Shown in pieces: positions 19,420 through 30,830 of a DNA stretch of 64,000 nt; positions within the stretch are counted from its first letter, which is position 1, and the number at the start of each line of letters is the position of its first letter. The DNA comes from Nemertoderma westbladi (Eukaryota > Xenacoelomorpha > Nemertodermatida > Nemertodermatidae). Location: positions 1 to 64,000 of the forward strand of contig JAUCBJ010005584.1 of assembly GCA_032718475.1 (NCBI GenBank). The letters are read 5' to 3'. Below the pieces are notes generated by a model. That model searched no databases and was not told where the DNA came from. It saw only the letters and a list, made by a program, of their open reading frames with translations. The translations under genes and the position numbers were made by a program.

Positions 19420-21060
19420 GCTTATTTTGTTCAACATTCGGTCAAAATACTGTTCAAAAACGCTTAACCCTCTATTAGTACAGGGTTATAAATTCTGTAC
19501 AAATACCCGGGGGGGGGGGGGGGGGGGGGGTAGGGGGGGGGGGGGGTTGTCATAATGACCACTCCCTCTAAAATCTACAAATAATAAAGAAAACGTCTGA
19601 TTTTTTGTTTGTACGTAGGTATCACTAGTCTGGATCCGACCGAAAAAAAAAAATTTCGAAAAAATTTACTGGGGTGGTATTATTGCAGCACCAAAACTAC
19701 AAGAAGTAGTGCACAATTTTCACAAATTTTGAAAGTTACATTTTTCGGCTAATTGTTTTTCAATACAGGTTTTCTGGGGCGCAAAATACATTTGACAATA
19801 TTTAAAAATGATATGATTACCATAAATGGCTTTTAGTCCTCTCTGCGTAGAATAAAAATGAAAAAAAACAAGTAACCAGCACTTTTCAGTTAGAACATAA
19901 AATTTTTAATTGACTTATACTATGCTATAAATTCACATTTTCAGGTTTTCTAGGGCGCTGATTCTAATGGAATACATTTCAAATATGCCAGATCATTGCT
20001 ACTTGTATTTTTCGGCGTAATTTGGCAAATTTTGGAGCTAGCACCAAATTTCGTACCCATCACCAAAACGTACAAGTTTGCGATCTCCAGTGCTGTTTTT
20101 ATTGATTCCATTGGATTCAGGACCCTCATAAACCCGTATAACGCAAGAAACAAGATGATACTATCTACAGATCAATTTACTCATTTTCCAAAATTTGGTG
20201 CTGGCACAACGATTTTCACCCACCGACGAAAAATACAAGTTTGAATACTCTTATGAAATTTTTACTGATTCCATTGAATTCAGAACCCTAACATACCCGT
20301 AAAACGCAAGAAACAAAGTGACACAATCAATTGATATATTTGATGGTTTTCAAAATTTGGTGCTAGCACCACATTTTGCACCCACTTCCGAAAAATACAT
20401 GTTTGAGATGTCTACTTCGATAATTATATATTCCATTGAATTCAGAACAGCCATAAACCTCTAAAATGCAAGAAATAAATTGTCACAAGCAATTTTATCT
20501 ATTGAATGGATTTTCAAAATTTCGTGCTAGTACCAAAATTTGCACACGGCACCGAAAAATACAAGTTTGATACGCTTGGTGCAACTCGTATATATTTCAT
20601 CGAAACCAGAACCCCAAAAAACCCCAATTGCGTAAAAAACAAATTTCAAACAATCAATTTACAAAGTTGGCATATTTCAAAATTTGGTGCTGGCACCAAA
20701 ATTTGGCACCCTCCGAAAAAACATGTTTGAAATTTCTAAATCAATTTATATGAATTCCATCCAATTGCTAACACCAAAAAACTGGTGTAAATCAAATATA
20801 GATATGTTACAATTAATATTTAATGAAATGTAATTTTCAAAAAACGTCTCAAAAAAATGTTCCAAAAGTAGGGTTCAAAAATGGTGCTATAACTCGAAAA
20901 CTACCCAATATTTTTGAAAACGGTTTCACTACTAGGAAGACAATAGATTTTTAGGAAAAGTCATAAAATTTCAGATTCCCAACTGCGTTTGTTTCAGAAT
21001 TATAATAAAAAAAACACGGGGGGGGGGGGGGTCATATTGACCCCCTCCCTCGGGTTTACT
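19420..21060. repeat. satellite-like repeat family bounded by poly(G) tracts
   Basis: Between a G22-TA-G14 tract (19509-19546) and a G14 tract (21018-21031) there are about five degenerate units of 160-180 bp. Each has TTTTCAAAATTTGGTGCTAG.ACCA-like and TCCATTGAATTCAGAAC-like stretches followed by AACGCAAGAAACAA. Related single units occur at 59800-60080, and weaker ones at 53390-54180. A short sequence GTCAT.ATGACC..CTCCCT follows both G tracts. Confidence 0.7.
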
Positions 21061-21189
21061 AGAGGTAACTTAAAACATTTACCAGAATGTCACTGTTTGT
21101 GTCAATATTAACTTTCCCATATAAGCAGTGTAAAGCAATTTCATTTAGAGTTGTACGAGTTCTATCTATGTTTCCTGGGAAACACGTTG

Positions 21190-21385
21190 TTTTGTTGTTA
21201 TTTAATTAAGTACATGCTTCCATATATTAGCGACGCATTTAAGCTTGTATCTACTGTAATTTAACTACCGGTAGGTCTACTGCAGACCTGCTTACAGACT
21301 GCCAGACTTTAGCAACAACAGAATAAGGCAGTACTGCAGTAAGGTAGGCCTAAACTGACTAAACAGCCTAAACAAAAAAGCCTAA
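21190..21385. repeat. dispersed repeat, inverted partner at 34130-34315
   Basis: AAGTACATGCTTCCATAT through GGCAGTACTGCAGTAAGGTA and GGCCTAAACTGACTAAACAG is found as its reverse complement at 34130-34315. Function unknown. Confidence 0.8.
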
Positions 21386-21395
21386 ACCGACTGAC

Positions 21396-22090
21396 CGACA
21401 GACAGTCTGGATAGGGTCAAAAGTGAAAACTGACAGTGGAAATGAAATCCTTGACCGGGAAAACCCCCATAGAGCGAATTTTAATTAGCTAATGTGATTC
21501 CTTATATTTTTGACGGACAGACAGACTGACAGACACTCCGACAGGCAGTCTGGATAGGGTCAAAAGTGAAAACTGACAGCGGAAATGAAATCCTTGACTA
21601 GGAAAACCCCCATAGTGAGAATTTTAATTAGCTAATGTGATTCCTTATACTTTTGACGGACAGACTGACAGACAGACCGACAGACAGTCTGGATACGGTC
21701 AAAAGTGAAAACTGACAGCGGAAATGAAATCCTTGACTAGGAAAACCCCCATAGTGAGAATCTTAATTAGCTAATGTGATTCCTTATATTTTCGACGGAC
21801 AGACTGACAGACAGACAGACAGACCAACAGACCGACAGACAGTCTGCATAGGGTCCAAAGTGAAAACTGATAGCGGAAATGAAATCCTTGACCAGGAAAA
21901 CCCCCATAGTGAGAATTTTAATTAGCTAATGTGATTCCTTATACTTTTGACGGACAGACTGACAGACAGACCGACAGACAGTCTGGATACGGTCAAAAGT
22001 GAAAACGGACAGCGGAAATGAAATCCTTGACAGGGAAAACCCCCATAGCGAGAATATTAGTAGATTTTATTCTTTCTAAAGTCTTGACAG
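21396..22090. repeat. tandem array of about 140 bp with CAGA tracts
   Basis: Five units each contain a GACAGACAGACTG tract, CAGTCTGGATA.GGTCAAAAG, AGCGGAAATGAAATCCTTGA and AATTTTAATTAGCTAATGTG. Unit length varies with the number of CAGA repeats. The GAAATGAAATC..TGA...GGAAAA element is shared with the foldback-like element at 35578-37236. Confidence 0.85.
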
Positions 22091-24029
22091 ACAAACTGAC
22101 AGAAATACTGACAGACTTCAGAAATTCATGAATTAGAGTTGGGCACTTGGGGGTTTGAATAATTTCCAGTTAGGTACCGAAAGGGTTAATTATTCCGTGA
22201 CATGTTGATAAATAGAGATTAGAATGCTCACCTCTCACACTTACTTCACATTAGTAACTAGTGTAATAGTTATTTGGGCATTTATGGCGATATTAAATTT
22301 AGTTGTGGTTATTAATTATTATTTGTTTTAGTTTAATTTCGTAACATTTTTTGAAAAAATGCATATTTCTATGCCTGTACGTCGCACAATCCGCATCCAC
22401 GATTGAGTATTGTGGTTAGTAATTATAGATAGATAGATTTATTTATACATTATGTAAAAACAATAACAAATACACCAAACAATGTACCGGTATAAAGGTA
22501 TTGTCCAACATAACATATAGGATTACCCCTAAAGCTTTGCAGCTTATTTCCAAGGGGGTCCTTTATGTTACTTGGTGGGATAAATATTTCTCCATTTGAC
22601 GCAACACCGCCGCGGCCGCTATGAGGGAGGTGAGTACCGCGGCCGCTCCTAAAGCCGCAGGCCATCGCTAACTATATAGGTTAACTTGGGATTCTGGGGG
22701 ACTTTTCGATGAAGGAACAGACCAAATTTTTTTATTTTCTCACCAGGGGAGCGGCTCGGAATTCTAAGATATTAGCAACTCTAACATTATTAAATCTAAC
22801 CCTTCGACGGACACGGCGGACAAAAATCCGTCATTTTTTCGACAATTTTAAAATTTTTTTGAAAGGCGCTCTACAGTGGCTCGAAAAAACCCTAGGTTAT
22901 TGCTTAGCCGACGCCGGGATACGATAGAAGGGATTAATTAGTGAATTCGTTTTTTTTTTCAAAAAAGATTACCACGCCTTTTTTCCGAAAATGTCCGTCA
23001 AAGTTGAAAAAACGGACAAAATGACTTTGCGCCATCCGCTATAACTCGGCTAATATTAATCGTACGGGGACGAAAGTAACGCGGTTGGAAAGGGGAAGAG
23101 TGGTACTACCTTCGTATCGAATGGGGGTAAGATATTTATTAAAATTTCGGGTGGAAAAAGGGGCTGTAAATTTGTACGTTTTTGTCCGTCTTTTTTGGAA
23201 AACTTATTTCCGAAATGTTTAATTCGACAACGCGGGTAGGAATCCACTAATTCTTTTATGAAACTCGTAGAAGACCATTGGAGCTACGTTCCTATCGAAT
23301 GGGGGTACAAAAAATATGTCGGCAATAGGGGCCAAAAAGGGCCAGAATTTGTAAAGTAGTTTTTATCGAATAATTTTTTATTTTTAACTTTAGTTGGTTA
23401 AGGTACATTCTATACAGTCAATATTCATACGGGGAATTCAAATATGCTATCGGTTTTGCTCCAAGGATGATATTAAAAAAATGAGGGCCAAAATTATAAT
23501 TTCGCGCTTCAAACTTGCTTCGCGGGAAATCGTCTAGCTCGAAAACTACTTAACTTACGGGAGATTTGTTTACACAGACTTATAGTGCGTTAAATTATCT
23601 ATCTAACAGCGTTAATCACAGCGCCGGAGGTATTATAAAACTGGAGCGGCAGGCGATCGTGTGAAATATAATATTTATAAAAAGGGACGAAAAATTTTTT
23701 TTTTCAACAAATCGCTATTCCATTATAATGTAGCGTATTGCGCCAAAAGTACCTGTAAAAAGTATCAAATTAACTCCGCTATCTTTTATCTTAACATATA
23801 TAATTAAAATTACGAATTTTAAGGGTCGAAAAATATCGCGTTATTTTGGCCCTTTTTTTTAATTTTTTTGGGGCCAAAAATAACCCCTTCTCAAAATATT
23901 AAGAAAAAAATTACGGCAAAGAATATACCAATTTTATTGAATTTGGACCACCAGAACCGAAGTTAGAGCGATTTTAGTGAAAAAATAAAAATAATTTTTT
24001 TTGCAAAAAAATTAAGAATGGTCTGGTCA

Positions 24030-24102
24030 GGTCAATATTGGATTTCGAACCCGCGAACTTAGGTTTCATTAACGTGATTGATAACCACTAGACTATGTGA
24101 CC
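24030..24102 (-). tRNA. tRNA-like sequence (probable pseudogene or SINE head)
   Basis: Exactly 73 bases on the minus strand. Ends pair (GGTCA...TGACC), an A-box-like TAGTCTAGTGGTTATCA is followed by a B-box-like GGGTTCGAAATCC, and the D-arm resembles eukaryotic tRNA-Val/Asp. The anticodon stem is not convincing and parts of the acceptor and T stems mispair, so a working tRNA is unlikely. It lies inside GGT-flanked copy 1. Confidence 0.45.
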
Positions 24103-24960
24103 AAGAGAATTTGAAATTTTCGAATGACTATTTTTAAACATCAATAACTTCGGTTCTACTGGGCCGTTTAATCTGAAATTTTTTCATTGGATAAAGGATA
24201 GATTGTAGTGTGTGAAATAGGATAAAACTTGGGAAAAGACTTATGTGCACTTAGTGCAAAATGCACTTAATTAATGAAAATTTTTTCGATATTTCAAACA
24301 CTGTTATTTCCAGTTCTATTCATCGTAGAATATTATTTTTTGGATTAAAATGTAGTTTGGAATGATTTCTAACTATAATCGTAACATTTGTTTAACTTTT
24401 TATGTCTATAAAGTGACTTAAAAATGTCCATGAATATGGTCCAAAATCGCAAATCCAGATTTATTAAATTGGATTTTTGACACTTTTAGCGACTGACACT
24501 TGATCATACACCATCGTAGATCGGTAGAGGATAAACATAAGTTTGTTAAATAAGAGCCACCATTACGATCTGCTAAAGTGCATTATTTGTACAAATAAGT
24601 GTGCAAAAGTGCAAATTTTTTAATAAGGTCAAATTATATAGTATTGGGTTCTTTTCTTTGCAGATACTTTATTTTCATATTAATATGTTGTTTGAACCTT
24701 ACTGAGCGCATTAGGGGATATGCGTACAAATAACCGGCCCTTATGAGGCTTCGATTGGGTAAATTAATAAAACATAAGGTTGTATAGTATAAAATTCTAA
24801 AAACCAGTGTGATATTAAATGCACTTTAAATAATAAATAGAAATCAAATAACAATTGGACCACACAATTAAAAACTCGCACAATTTTGTACTTATTATAT
24901 CGCTTCAAATTAATTCAACAGTGGATATTTGGGGGAAGGGGGAAGTTACAGTTTGCATTC

Positions 24961-25009
24961 GGGGGAAGTTTGGTGAACTGCATTTATGCAGTGAATCCAA
25001 ACTTCCCCC
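24961..25009. other. perfect hairpin with nested stem
   Basis: GGGGGAAGTTTGG (24961-24973) pairs perfectly with CCAAACTTCCCCC (24997-25009). Inside, ACTGCAT pairs with ATGCAGT across a TT loop, separated from the outer stem by a TGA/GAAT bulge. It lies inside GGT-flanked copy 1, in a part missing from copy 2. Confidence 0.85.
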
Positions 25010-25600
25010 TTTGATATATCATATACTTAAGACATGCTAGGGTGACGGGGAAATATTTGTTACTGTCACACTTTGCTTCCATTTATCCTATCCTTTATTA
25101 TTACCCCAGTCAGATAAGAGATAATAAATCAGTAAAAACTAAACTAAACTGTCTTTCATGCAAACAAATTTCTAACTAAAGACGATTGAATGACCATGAC
25201 CATGGAAATAATTTTAAATATAATTGTATATCAACTATTTGGGGAGGCTTCCAACAATTATTTTGTTACATATATAGTAAATAACGTTGTATGTTCTTCT
25301 TCCTCTCATAATAAAATATAAATGAAATATCTCAGATCGCTATGGCCTGTAACATTTCACAACCAAAATATTTAAGTGTGAAAAGTGTAGGCCTACCACA
25401 CACCGCCCAAACAGCCGCAAACGCATAGCCAACAAATTTAACAAAAGGTTACATACATGTTGGGTTCATGACGAGATGAGTGAAAATTGATCGCGTAATA
25501 TAAAGTAAAAAATTAAGAGACGGGCTGGCTCTCCTCCACTTTCTTACCCAATGGATATGTTGTTGTAATAATCTAATATTGGGGCGGCTTTCTCTCGGTT

Positions 25601-26195
25601 ACAATTACAATATTACACTACGCTAACTTAAAACCAATATAAAACGTAATTACACTATGTACATGTACAACTTTACCGAGAGCGTGACAAGTCCGACTCA
25701 ACGATAAAGATGTAATGTACAGAACAATTTTATATAAAACGTAATTACACTATGTACGTACAAGTACAACTTTACCGAGAGCGTGACAATGTCTGACTCA
25801 ACTATAAAGATGTAATGTACAGAACAATTTATTATAAAACGTAATTACAGTATAAATAGTAAATATAAACTAATAACTTAACTGCAGATTTAAAAGAATG
25901 TTGATTATCTAGGTTTTTAATTTCATTAGGCAGAGCGTTCCAATTTTTAATGCCGTTAAAAAAGAAAGTATCAGATTCAAAGAATTTACAATTCGGGAGG
26001 TAGAAGTTTGAAGCACTAGCTCTGGTACTGGTGTGTATCGCGTACTCTGTTGAATTTTTGTTTTAGGTAATTGGGACATTTACCATTATACACTTTATGC
26101 ACATGGTTAAGACGTAGCTGCTTAACTCTACTATCTAAGTCTACTATCGAAGTAGTCCAGATTCAGAAAAGTCATCTGGAGTTAGGTGGTGCCTA
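25601..26195 (-). pseudogene. LINE RT C-terminus and 3' UTR start
   Basis: Middle part of the split CR1/jockey-like LINE. On the minus strand it reads through a VDLDSRVKQLRLNHVHKVYN-like stretch, LKQKFNRVRD and the SDTFFFNGI..WNALPNEIKN end, then a non-coding 3' UTR in which a GTAATTACGTTTTATA-containing segment of about 115 bp is duplicated (25640-25740 and 25735-25850). A frameshift is present near the left insertion boundary. Confidence 0.75.
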
Positions 26196-26198
26196 GGT

Positions 26199-27123
26199 GG
26201 GATAAATATTTCTCCATTTGACGCAACACCGCCGCGGCCGCTATGAGGGAGGTGAATACCGCGGCCGCTCCTAAAGCCGCAGGCCATCGCTAACTATATA
26301 GGTTAACTTGGGATTCTGGGGGACTTTTCGATGAAGGAACAGACCAATTTTTTTTATTTTCGCACCAGGGGAGCGACTCGGAATTCTAAGATATTAGCCA
26401 CTCTAACATTAGCAAATCTGCACTTAGTGCATAATGCACTTAAAAAGTACACATTTTTTCGATATTTCAAACACTATTATTTCCAGTTCCATTCATCGTA
26501 GAATGTTATTTTTTGGATTAAAATGTAGTTTGGAGAGATTTCTAACTATAATCGTAACATTTGTTTAACTTTTTATGTATATAAAGTGACTTAAAATGCC
26601 CATGAATATGGTCCAAAATCGCAAATGTCGCGATTTATTAAATTAGATTTTTTACACTTTTAGTGACTGACACTTGATCATACACCATCGTAGATCGGTA
26701 GAGGATAAACATAACTTTGTTAAATAAGAACCACCATTACGATCTGCTGAAGTGCACTTGTACAAATAAGTGTGCAAAAGTGCAAATTTTTTAATAAGGT
26801 CAAATTATATAGCATTGGGTTCTTTTCTTTGCAGATACTTTATTTTCATATTAATATGTTGTTTGGCTCATACTGAGCGCATTAGGGATATGCGTAAAAA
26901 TAAGCGGCCCTTATTAAGGCATCGATTGGGTTAATAAATAAAACATAAGGTTGTAATATTCTAAAAAATTAAAACTATTTAACTAAAACTATTAACTAAA
27001 AACTATTAACTAAAAAAATTAAAAAAAAAACTAAAAAATTGAGAGTCGGGCCTGGCACTTCTCCACTTTCTTACCCAATGGAAATGTTGTTGTTATAATC
27101 AAATATTGGGGCGGCTTTCTCTC
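26199..27123. mobile_element. unidentified GGT-flanked element, copy 2 (0.9 kb, internally deleted)
   Basis: Same ends as copy 1, with GGT at 26196-26198 and 27124-27126. The first 210 bp match copy 1 closely, including both CCGCGGCCGCT motifs. Sequence then jumps from AACATTAGCAAATCT to GCACTTAGTGCA, skipping about 1.45 kb of copy 1, follows it for about 550 bp, and lacks the hairpin region before rejoining at the right end. Both copies are in the same orientation. Confidence 0.8.
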
Positions 27124-27126
27124 GGT

Positions 27127-27975
27127 TTGTAGTCTTTAATAAATCGTACTACTTTATTCTGAGTTACTTGTAATTTACATTCAAGCTGTTTGGTTAAGCC
27201 TTCAAACCAAGAAGGGCACGCATAGTCCATGTGACACTGTATTAAAGAAGGGCAAAGTAACTTGCGGGAGTCGGTATTTAAACTATTTTTATTTCTGTAT
27301 AGAAACCTAAGCCTACTGTTAACTTTCGAGAAAATGTTTTTCACTGTACTTTCTCCTGATAAGCAGTTATCCAATGTGGCTCCTAAATATTTAACTTCCT
27401 TTTTATTTTCAATCTTATGTCCATTACTAGTGACTTCAAACTTAGTTACCTTCTTTAACTTTCTTTTGGAACCAAACAAAATAATTTCAGTCTTACCGTA
27501 GTGAATGGATACCTTATTATCAACCAACCATTCATTACAGGATTTTAGAACTGCACTTAACTTTTGGGAAATATGGATAGGATCTTTATGAGAGAAAATA
27601 AGAGCACTGTCGTCTGCATATTAAATGAGTTTAAAATCGGGATCTATACTACTTATCATATCATTTACATAGCATACAAAAAGCAGAGGACCTAATATAC
27701 TACCTTGAGGTACACCACAGGTAATCTCTTGTACAGTAGACTGCGATTTGCTAATGACTACAGTTTGACCTCTGTCTGAGAGGTAGGACTTGAACCAGTC
27801 TATAGAACCTACACCCATCAGGCCTAACTTACCAAGCACAATTTCATGATCTACAGTATCGAAAGCCTTTTGTAGGTCCAACATTACCATACCAGTATAT
27901 AAACCCTTTGCGTTATTAAATCTAATTGTATCAGTTAAGTTAATAAGGCAGGTGTCTGTAGAATATGATTAGTCA
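27127..27975 (-). pseudogene. CR1/jockey-like LINE reverse transcriptase fragment
   Basis: RT landmarks on the minus strand: [13 protein letters not shown] (motif A), [13 protein letters not shown] (motif B), YADDSALIF (motif C), SIHYGKTEIILF, and VKYLGATLDNCLS. A TAA stands directly before YADD (27621-27623), which breaks the frame. The 5' end is truncated at about 27975. The right insertion of the GGT element interrupts the coding sequence after FIKDYKPR. Confidence 0.85.
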
Positions 27976-28185
27976 CTTATTTTGAATTAATATTTTAATT
28001 AATAGTTTTAAGTCAAATAATTTACTATCAAATTAAATTGTTGCATATGTCATGATCATATACAACATTGCAATTGACATAAGTAGGTTTTGTTGCTACG
28101 CACGCTGTAGTCTAATACTAATACCTACGCTATACCAAGTGGCTAATAAATAATTACACACTCAATCGTAATCTTTTACAAGACG

Positions 28186-29649
28186 TTACTCAAGTTTGTA
28201 TGTTAGACTGCTTGGTCTAACCCTCTGTTGCCCGTAGTTACCAGAAGGTTCCCTTGCCAGTTCTAATAAACAAAGGCGTCCGATGGGTCGGTTGAAATAG
28301 TGTACTTTCGGTTTAGGTGTAGCTCTCCAAATAGCCAGTTCAACTGAGCATACCAAACCATCTTTTCCTTGGTGAATTTCTGTTAAACGGCCCATTTCCC
28401 AGTTTTTTCTAGGACTACAAAGAGTACTACTAAGAGTACAATATCACCGACTGATACATTTTCCTTCTTAGAAAACCATTTAGTTCTGAGCTGGACCGAA
28501 GGTAAGTAGTGTCTTTCGAAATGTCTAGCAAATCGACGTGATAGTAATTGCATCATTTGCCAAGTGCGTCTCAACAGCTCATCACCATCCTGTGGGTTGG
28601 ATTTCGGTAACATAGTTACTGGTTTTCTTAGCATAAAATGGGACGGCGTTAGTGGCTCCATGGCTTGTGGATTAGACGAAACAGGTAAGAGGGGTCTATC
28701 ATTTAGATAACTCACTATCTCCTCTAGAAGAGTTCGGAGTAGCTCATCAGTTAGATAAGCTTTACATGGAATTATGTGGTGGAACGTGATCTTTGTGCTT
28801 TTAATCAGTCATTCCCAACTTCTGCCCCCGTCGGCTGCGTTTAACGTCCAAATCGGCGATGAATTTAGTGATCTCCTTATTGGCGCCCACGAAATTCGTT
28901 CCCTGGTCGGATCTCATTGTGCGGCTGGTACCAAATCTACCGATTTGTCTTCTTAGGCAAAGGATAAAACTTTTCATTGACATGTCGTTAACCATATCTA
29001 AGTAGATGGTTCGAAAAGTCATGCAAACGAAGATGACACACCATCTTTTCACCATTGTACGGGCGTACTTGACTTCAAAGGTTTTATTTGGTTGAGAGCC
29101 GCACGGGGGTGCACCAGGTAATATCGCATTCTGATCTCACTGAATATATGTTCCCTCCTGGCGTGATAGAGTCGGTAATGAATGTCATGTATCAGCTTGG
29201 TCTGAATTTCCGGGTCGAATATTAATATGGGAAACATAGTATCTCTAGAGATCGGGGCGTTAGTGAGGCGACCTCCAACTCGAATTAAACCATTTATCAT
29301 TATACTGGAAAAATTGTCCACCAATGGAGTTAGGGGGTCAACGCTGAGTTGGTTGTATTTCTCAGGCTTCTCCAGTCTTTGTGAAACTCTCAGTAACTGC
29401 AAATTTGATTTATCTACTTCATTAGCAGTTAAGCCTATTACAGGTACGGTCTTAGTACTGTATCGATAGTGAAAGAATTGTTTCAGTATGGTTATAGCCA
29501 CACATTTTATCCCACGAGCTATAATGGTTCATGGCTCGGGCTATTAGCGGGGATAAGCCCATATCCACATTAGGTAACAGAAGTTGGTCGGTGGATTTTT
29601 GAAGTTGAAGTTCCAGGGTCATTAGCGGTAGCTTCAGGCTGGAAATCAA
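28186..29649 (-). pseudogene. element B integrase and pol C-terminus, frameshifted
   Basis: Successive pieces in different frames. Around 29100-29500 there is the zinc-binding region before the catalytic core, with NGLIRVGGRL, PILIFDP and a degraded HARREH. The core piece at 28801-29055 has YLDMVNDMS and RSDQGTNFVGANKEI, the second catalytic Asp region. The C-terminal domain (DUF5641-like) at 28383-28715 has LTPSHFMLRKP, RRTWQMMQLL and SVGDIVLLV. The last piece, up to 28186, ends RPIGRLCLLE. Frame breaks occur near 28390, 28760 and 29050. Such an enzyme would insert cDNA into the genome, but this copy cannot be functional. Confidence 0.85.
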
Positions 29650-30830
29650 TATTTGGGGGAAGGTTTGAGATTTGACGGTCTGTTATTTATGTTATTGTTG
29701 GTTGCTATGTCGATAGGCTTGAAAAGTTTTGACTTAGAAGAAGGCCTGGTTTTTGGCTTAACGATTTCTAGACCCTTGACTTGTCTCATTTCCTCGGGAG
29801 TAATATGAGGAGACCATTGGTCTTCCGGTTTGGAAAGGAAATCGGGTCCATTCAACCAACATTTAGAGTTTAAGAGGCCACTAGGGGTCGCACCACGGGT
29901 GGGTATATCAGCTGGGTTTTGAGGTCCAGGAATGTATCTCCATTGTTCTAATTTGGTGCGATTGAGTATTATTGATACTCGGTTTGTATTGTATACACTA
30001 AAACTGCAGACGGTGTTAGTTAAGTATTCCAGCACTATGGCTGCGTCTGTCCATAAAATCGTTCTGGAGATTACAAAGTCGGTCTCGTCTAGAATATTTT
30101 TGGCAACAGTAGTTGCAAACAGTGCGGCCTTTAGTTCAGCTCTTGGAACTGTTAAATCTTTAGATAGATAGATAGATTTATTTATACATTATGTAAAAAC
30201 AATAACAAATACACCAAACAATGTACCGGTATAAAGGTATTGTCCAACATAACATATAGGATTACCCCTAAAGCTTTGCAGCTTATTTCCAAGGGGGTCC
30301 TTTATGTTACTTGGTTACAAATACAATATTACACTACGCTAACCTAAAACCAATATAAAACGTAATTACACTATGTACATGTACAACTTTACCGAGAGCA
30401 TGACAATGCCCGACTCAACGATAAAGATGTAATGTACAGAACAATTTATTATAAAACGTATTTACAGCATAAATAGTAAATAATTAATAAGCTAATAACT
30501 TACTGTAGGACTATTGTACCTATTTTTATATTGCACACGGAGATGAGATTTAACTGCAGATTTAAAAGAATGTTGATTATTTAGGTTTTTAATTTCATTA
30601 GGCAGAGCGTTCCAATTTTTTATGCCGTTATTAAATCTTTGCTTTTAATCAAAGATTTGGACGCAACTAGGGACACCCGATTATCTTGGGGTGTAGTGGC
30701 CCTATAATAGGCTATGATATCAATGCCCTTGTCACTAGTGTCACCAAATACATGTAATTGGTACGTGTGCGATGGCAGAGCATTAGGGAAGTAAGCTCTG
30801 GGCACCCAAAATTTACTGCTTCCTGCATGG
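29646..30830 (-). pseudogene. element B RNase H region, split by a LINE tail
   Basis: On the minus strand YQLHVFGDTSDKGIDIIAYY begins the RNase H-like domain near 30770; KSLIKSKD follows just before the insertion at 30162-30630, then the domain resumes and ends with QWRYIPGPQNPADIPTRG and GPDFLSKPEDQWSP. Removing the insertion restores the reading frame across KSKDL. Confidence 0.85.
30162..30630 (-). mobile_element. LINE 3' tail insertion with 10-bp target duplication
   Basis: A 469-bp, 5'-truncated copy of the CR1/jockey-like LINE with its 3' UTR and terminal TATC repeats, on the minus strand. It is flanked by TTAAATCTTT at 30152-30161 and 30631-30640. It interrupts the element B RNase H region, so it is younger than that element. 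Its end shows that this LINE terminates in a tetranucleotide repeat rather than poly(A). Confidence 0.92.

Larger units (their letters stand above)
22577..25597. mobile_element. unidentified GGT-flanked element, copy 1 (3.0 kb)
   Basis: Starts GGGATAAATATTTCTCCATT and ends GGGGCGGCTTTCTCTC. GGT stands on both sides (22574-22576, 25598-25600) while the uninterrupted LINE has GGT once, so a 3-bp target duplication is the simplest reading. Near the left end are two CCGCGGCCGCT motifs. The interior is AT-rich, with repeated ATCGAATGGGGGTA and GGGCCAAAA motifs, a tRNA-like sequence and a perfect hairpin. No coding region is supported and no terminal inverted repeat is obvious, so the class is unknown. 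Confidence 0.75.
22424..27975 (-). mobile_element. CR1/jockey-like LINE split by two insertions
   Basis: Minus-strand LINE. RT lies at 27975-27127, the C-terminus and start of the 3' UTR at 26195-25601, and the rest of the 3' UTR with the TATC tail at 22573-22424. When the two insertions (26199-27123 and 22577-25597) are disregarded, the LINE matches the copies at 17418-17945 and 30162-30630. It is 5' truncated near 27975. It fills the space between repeat array 21396-22090 and BEL/Pao copy B. Confidence 0.85.
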
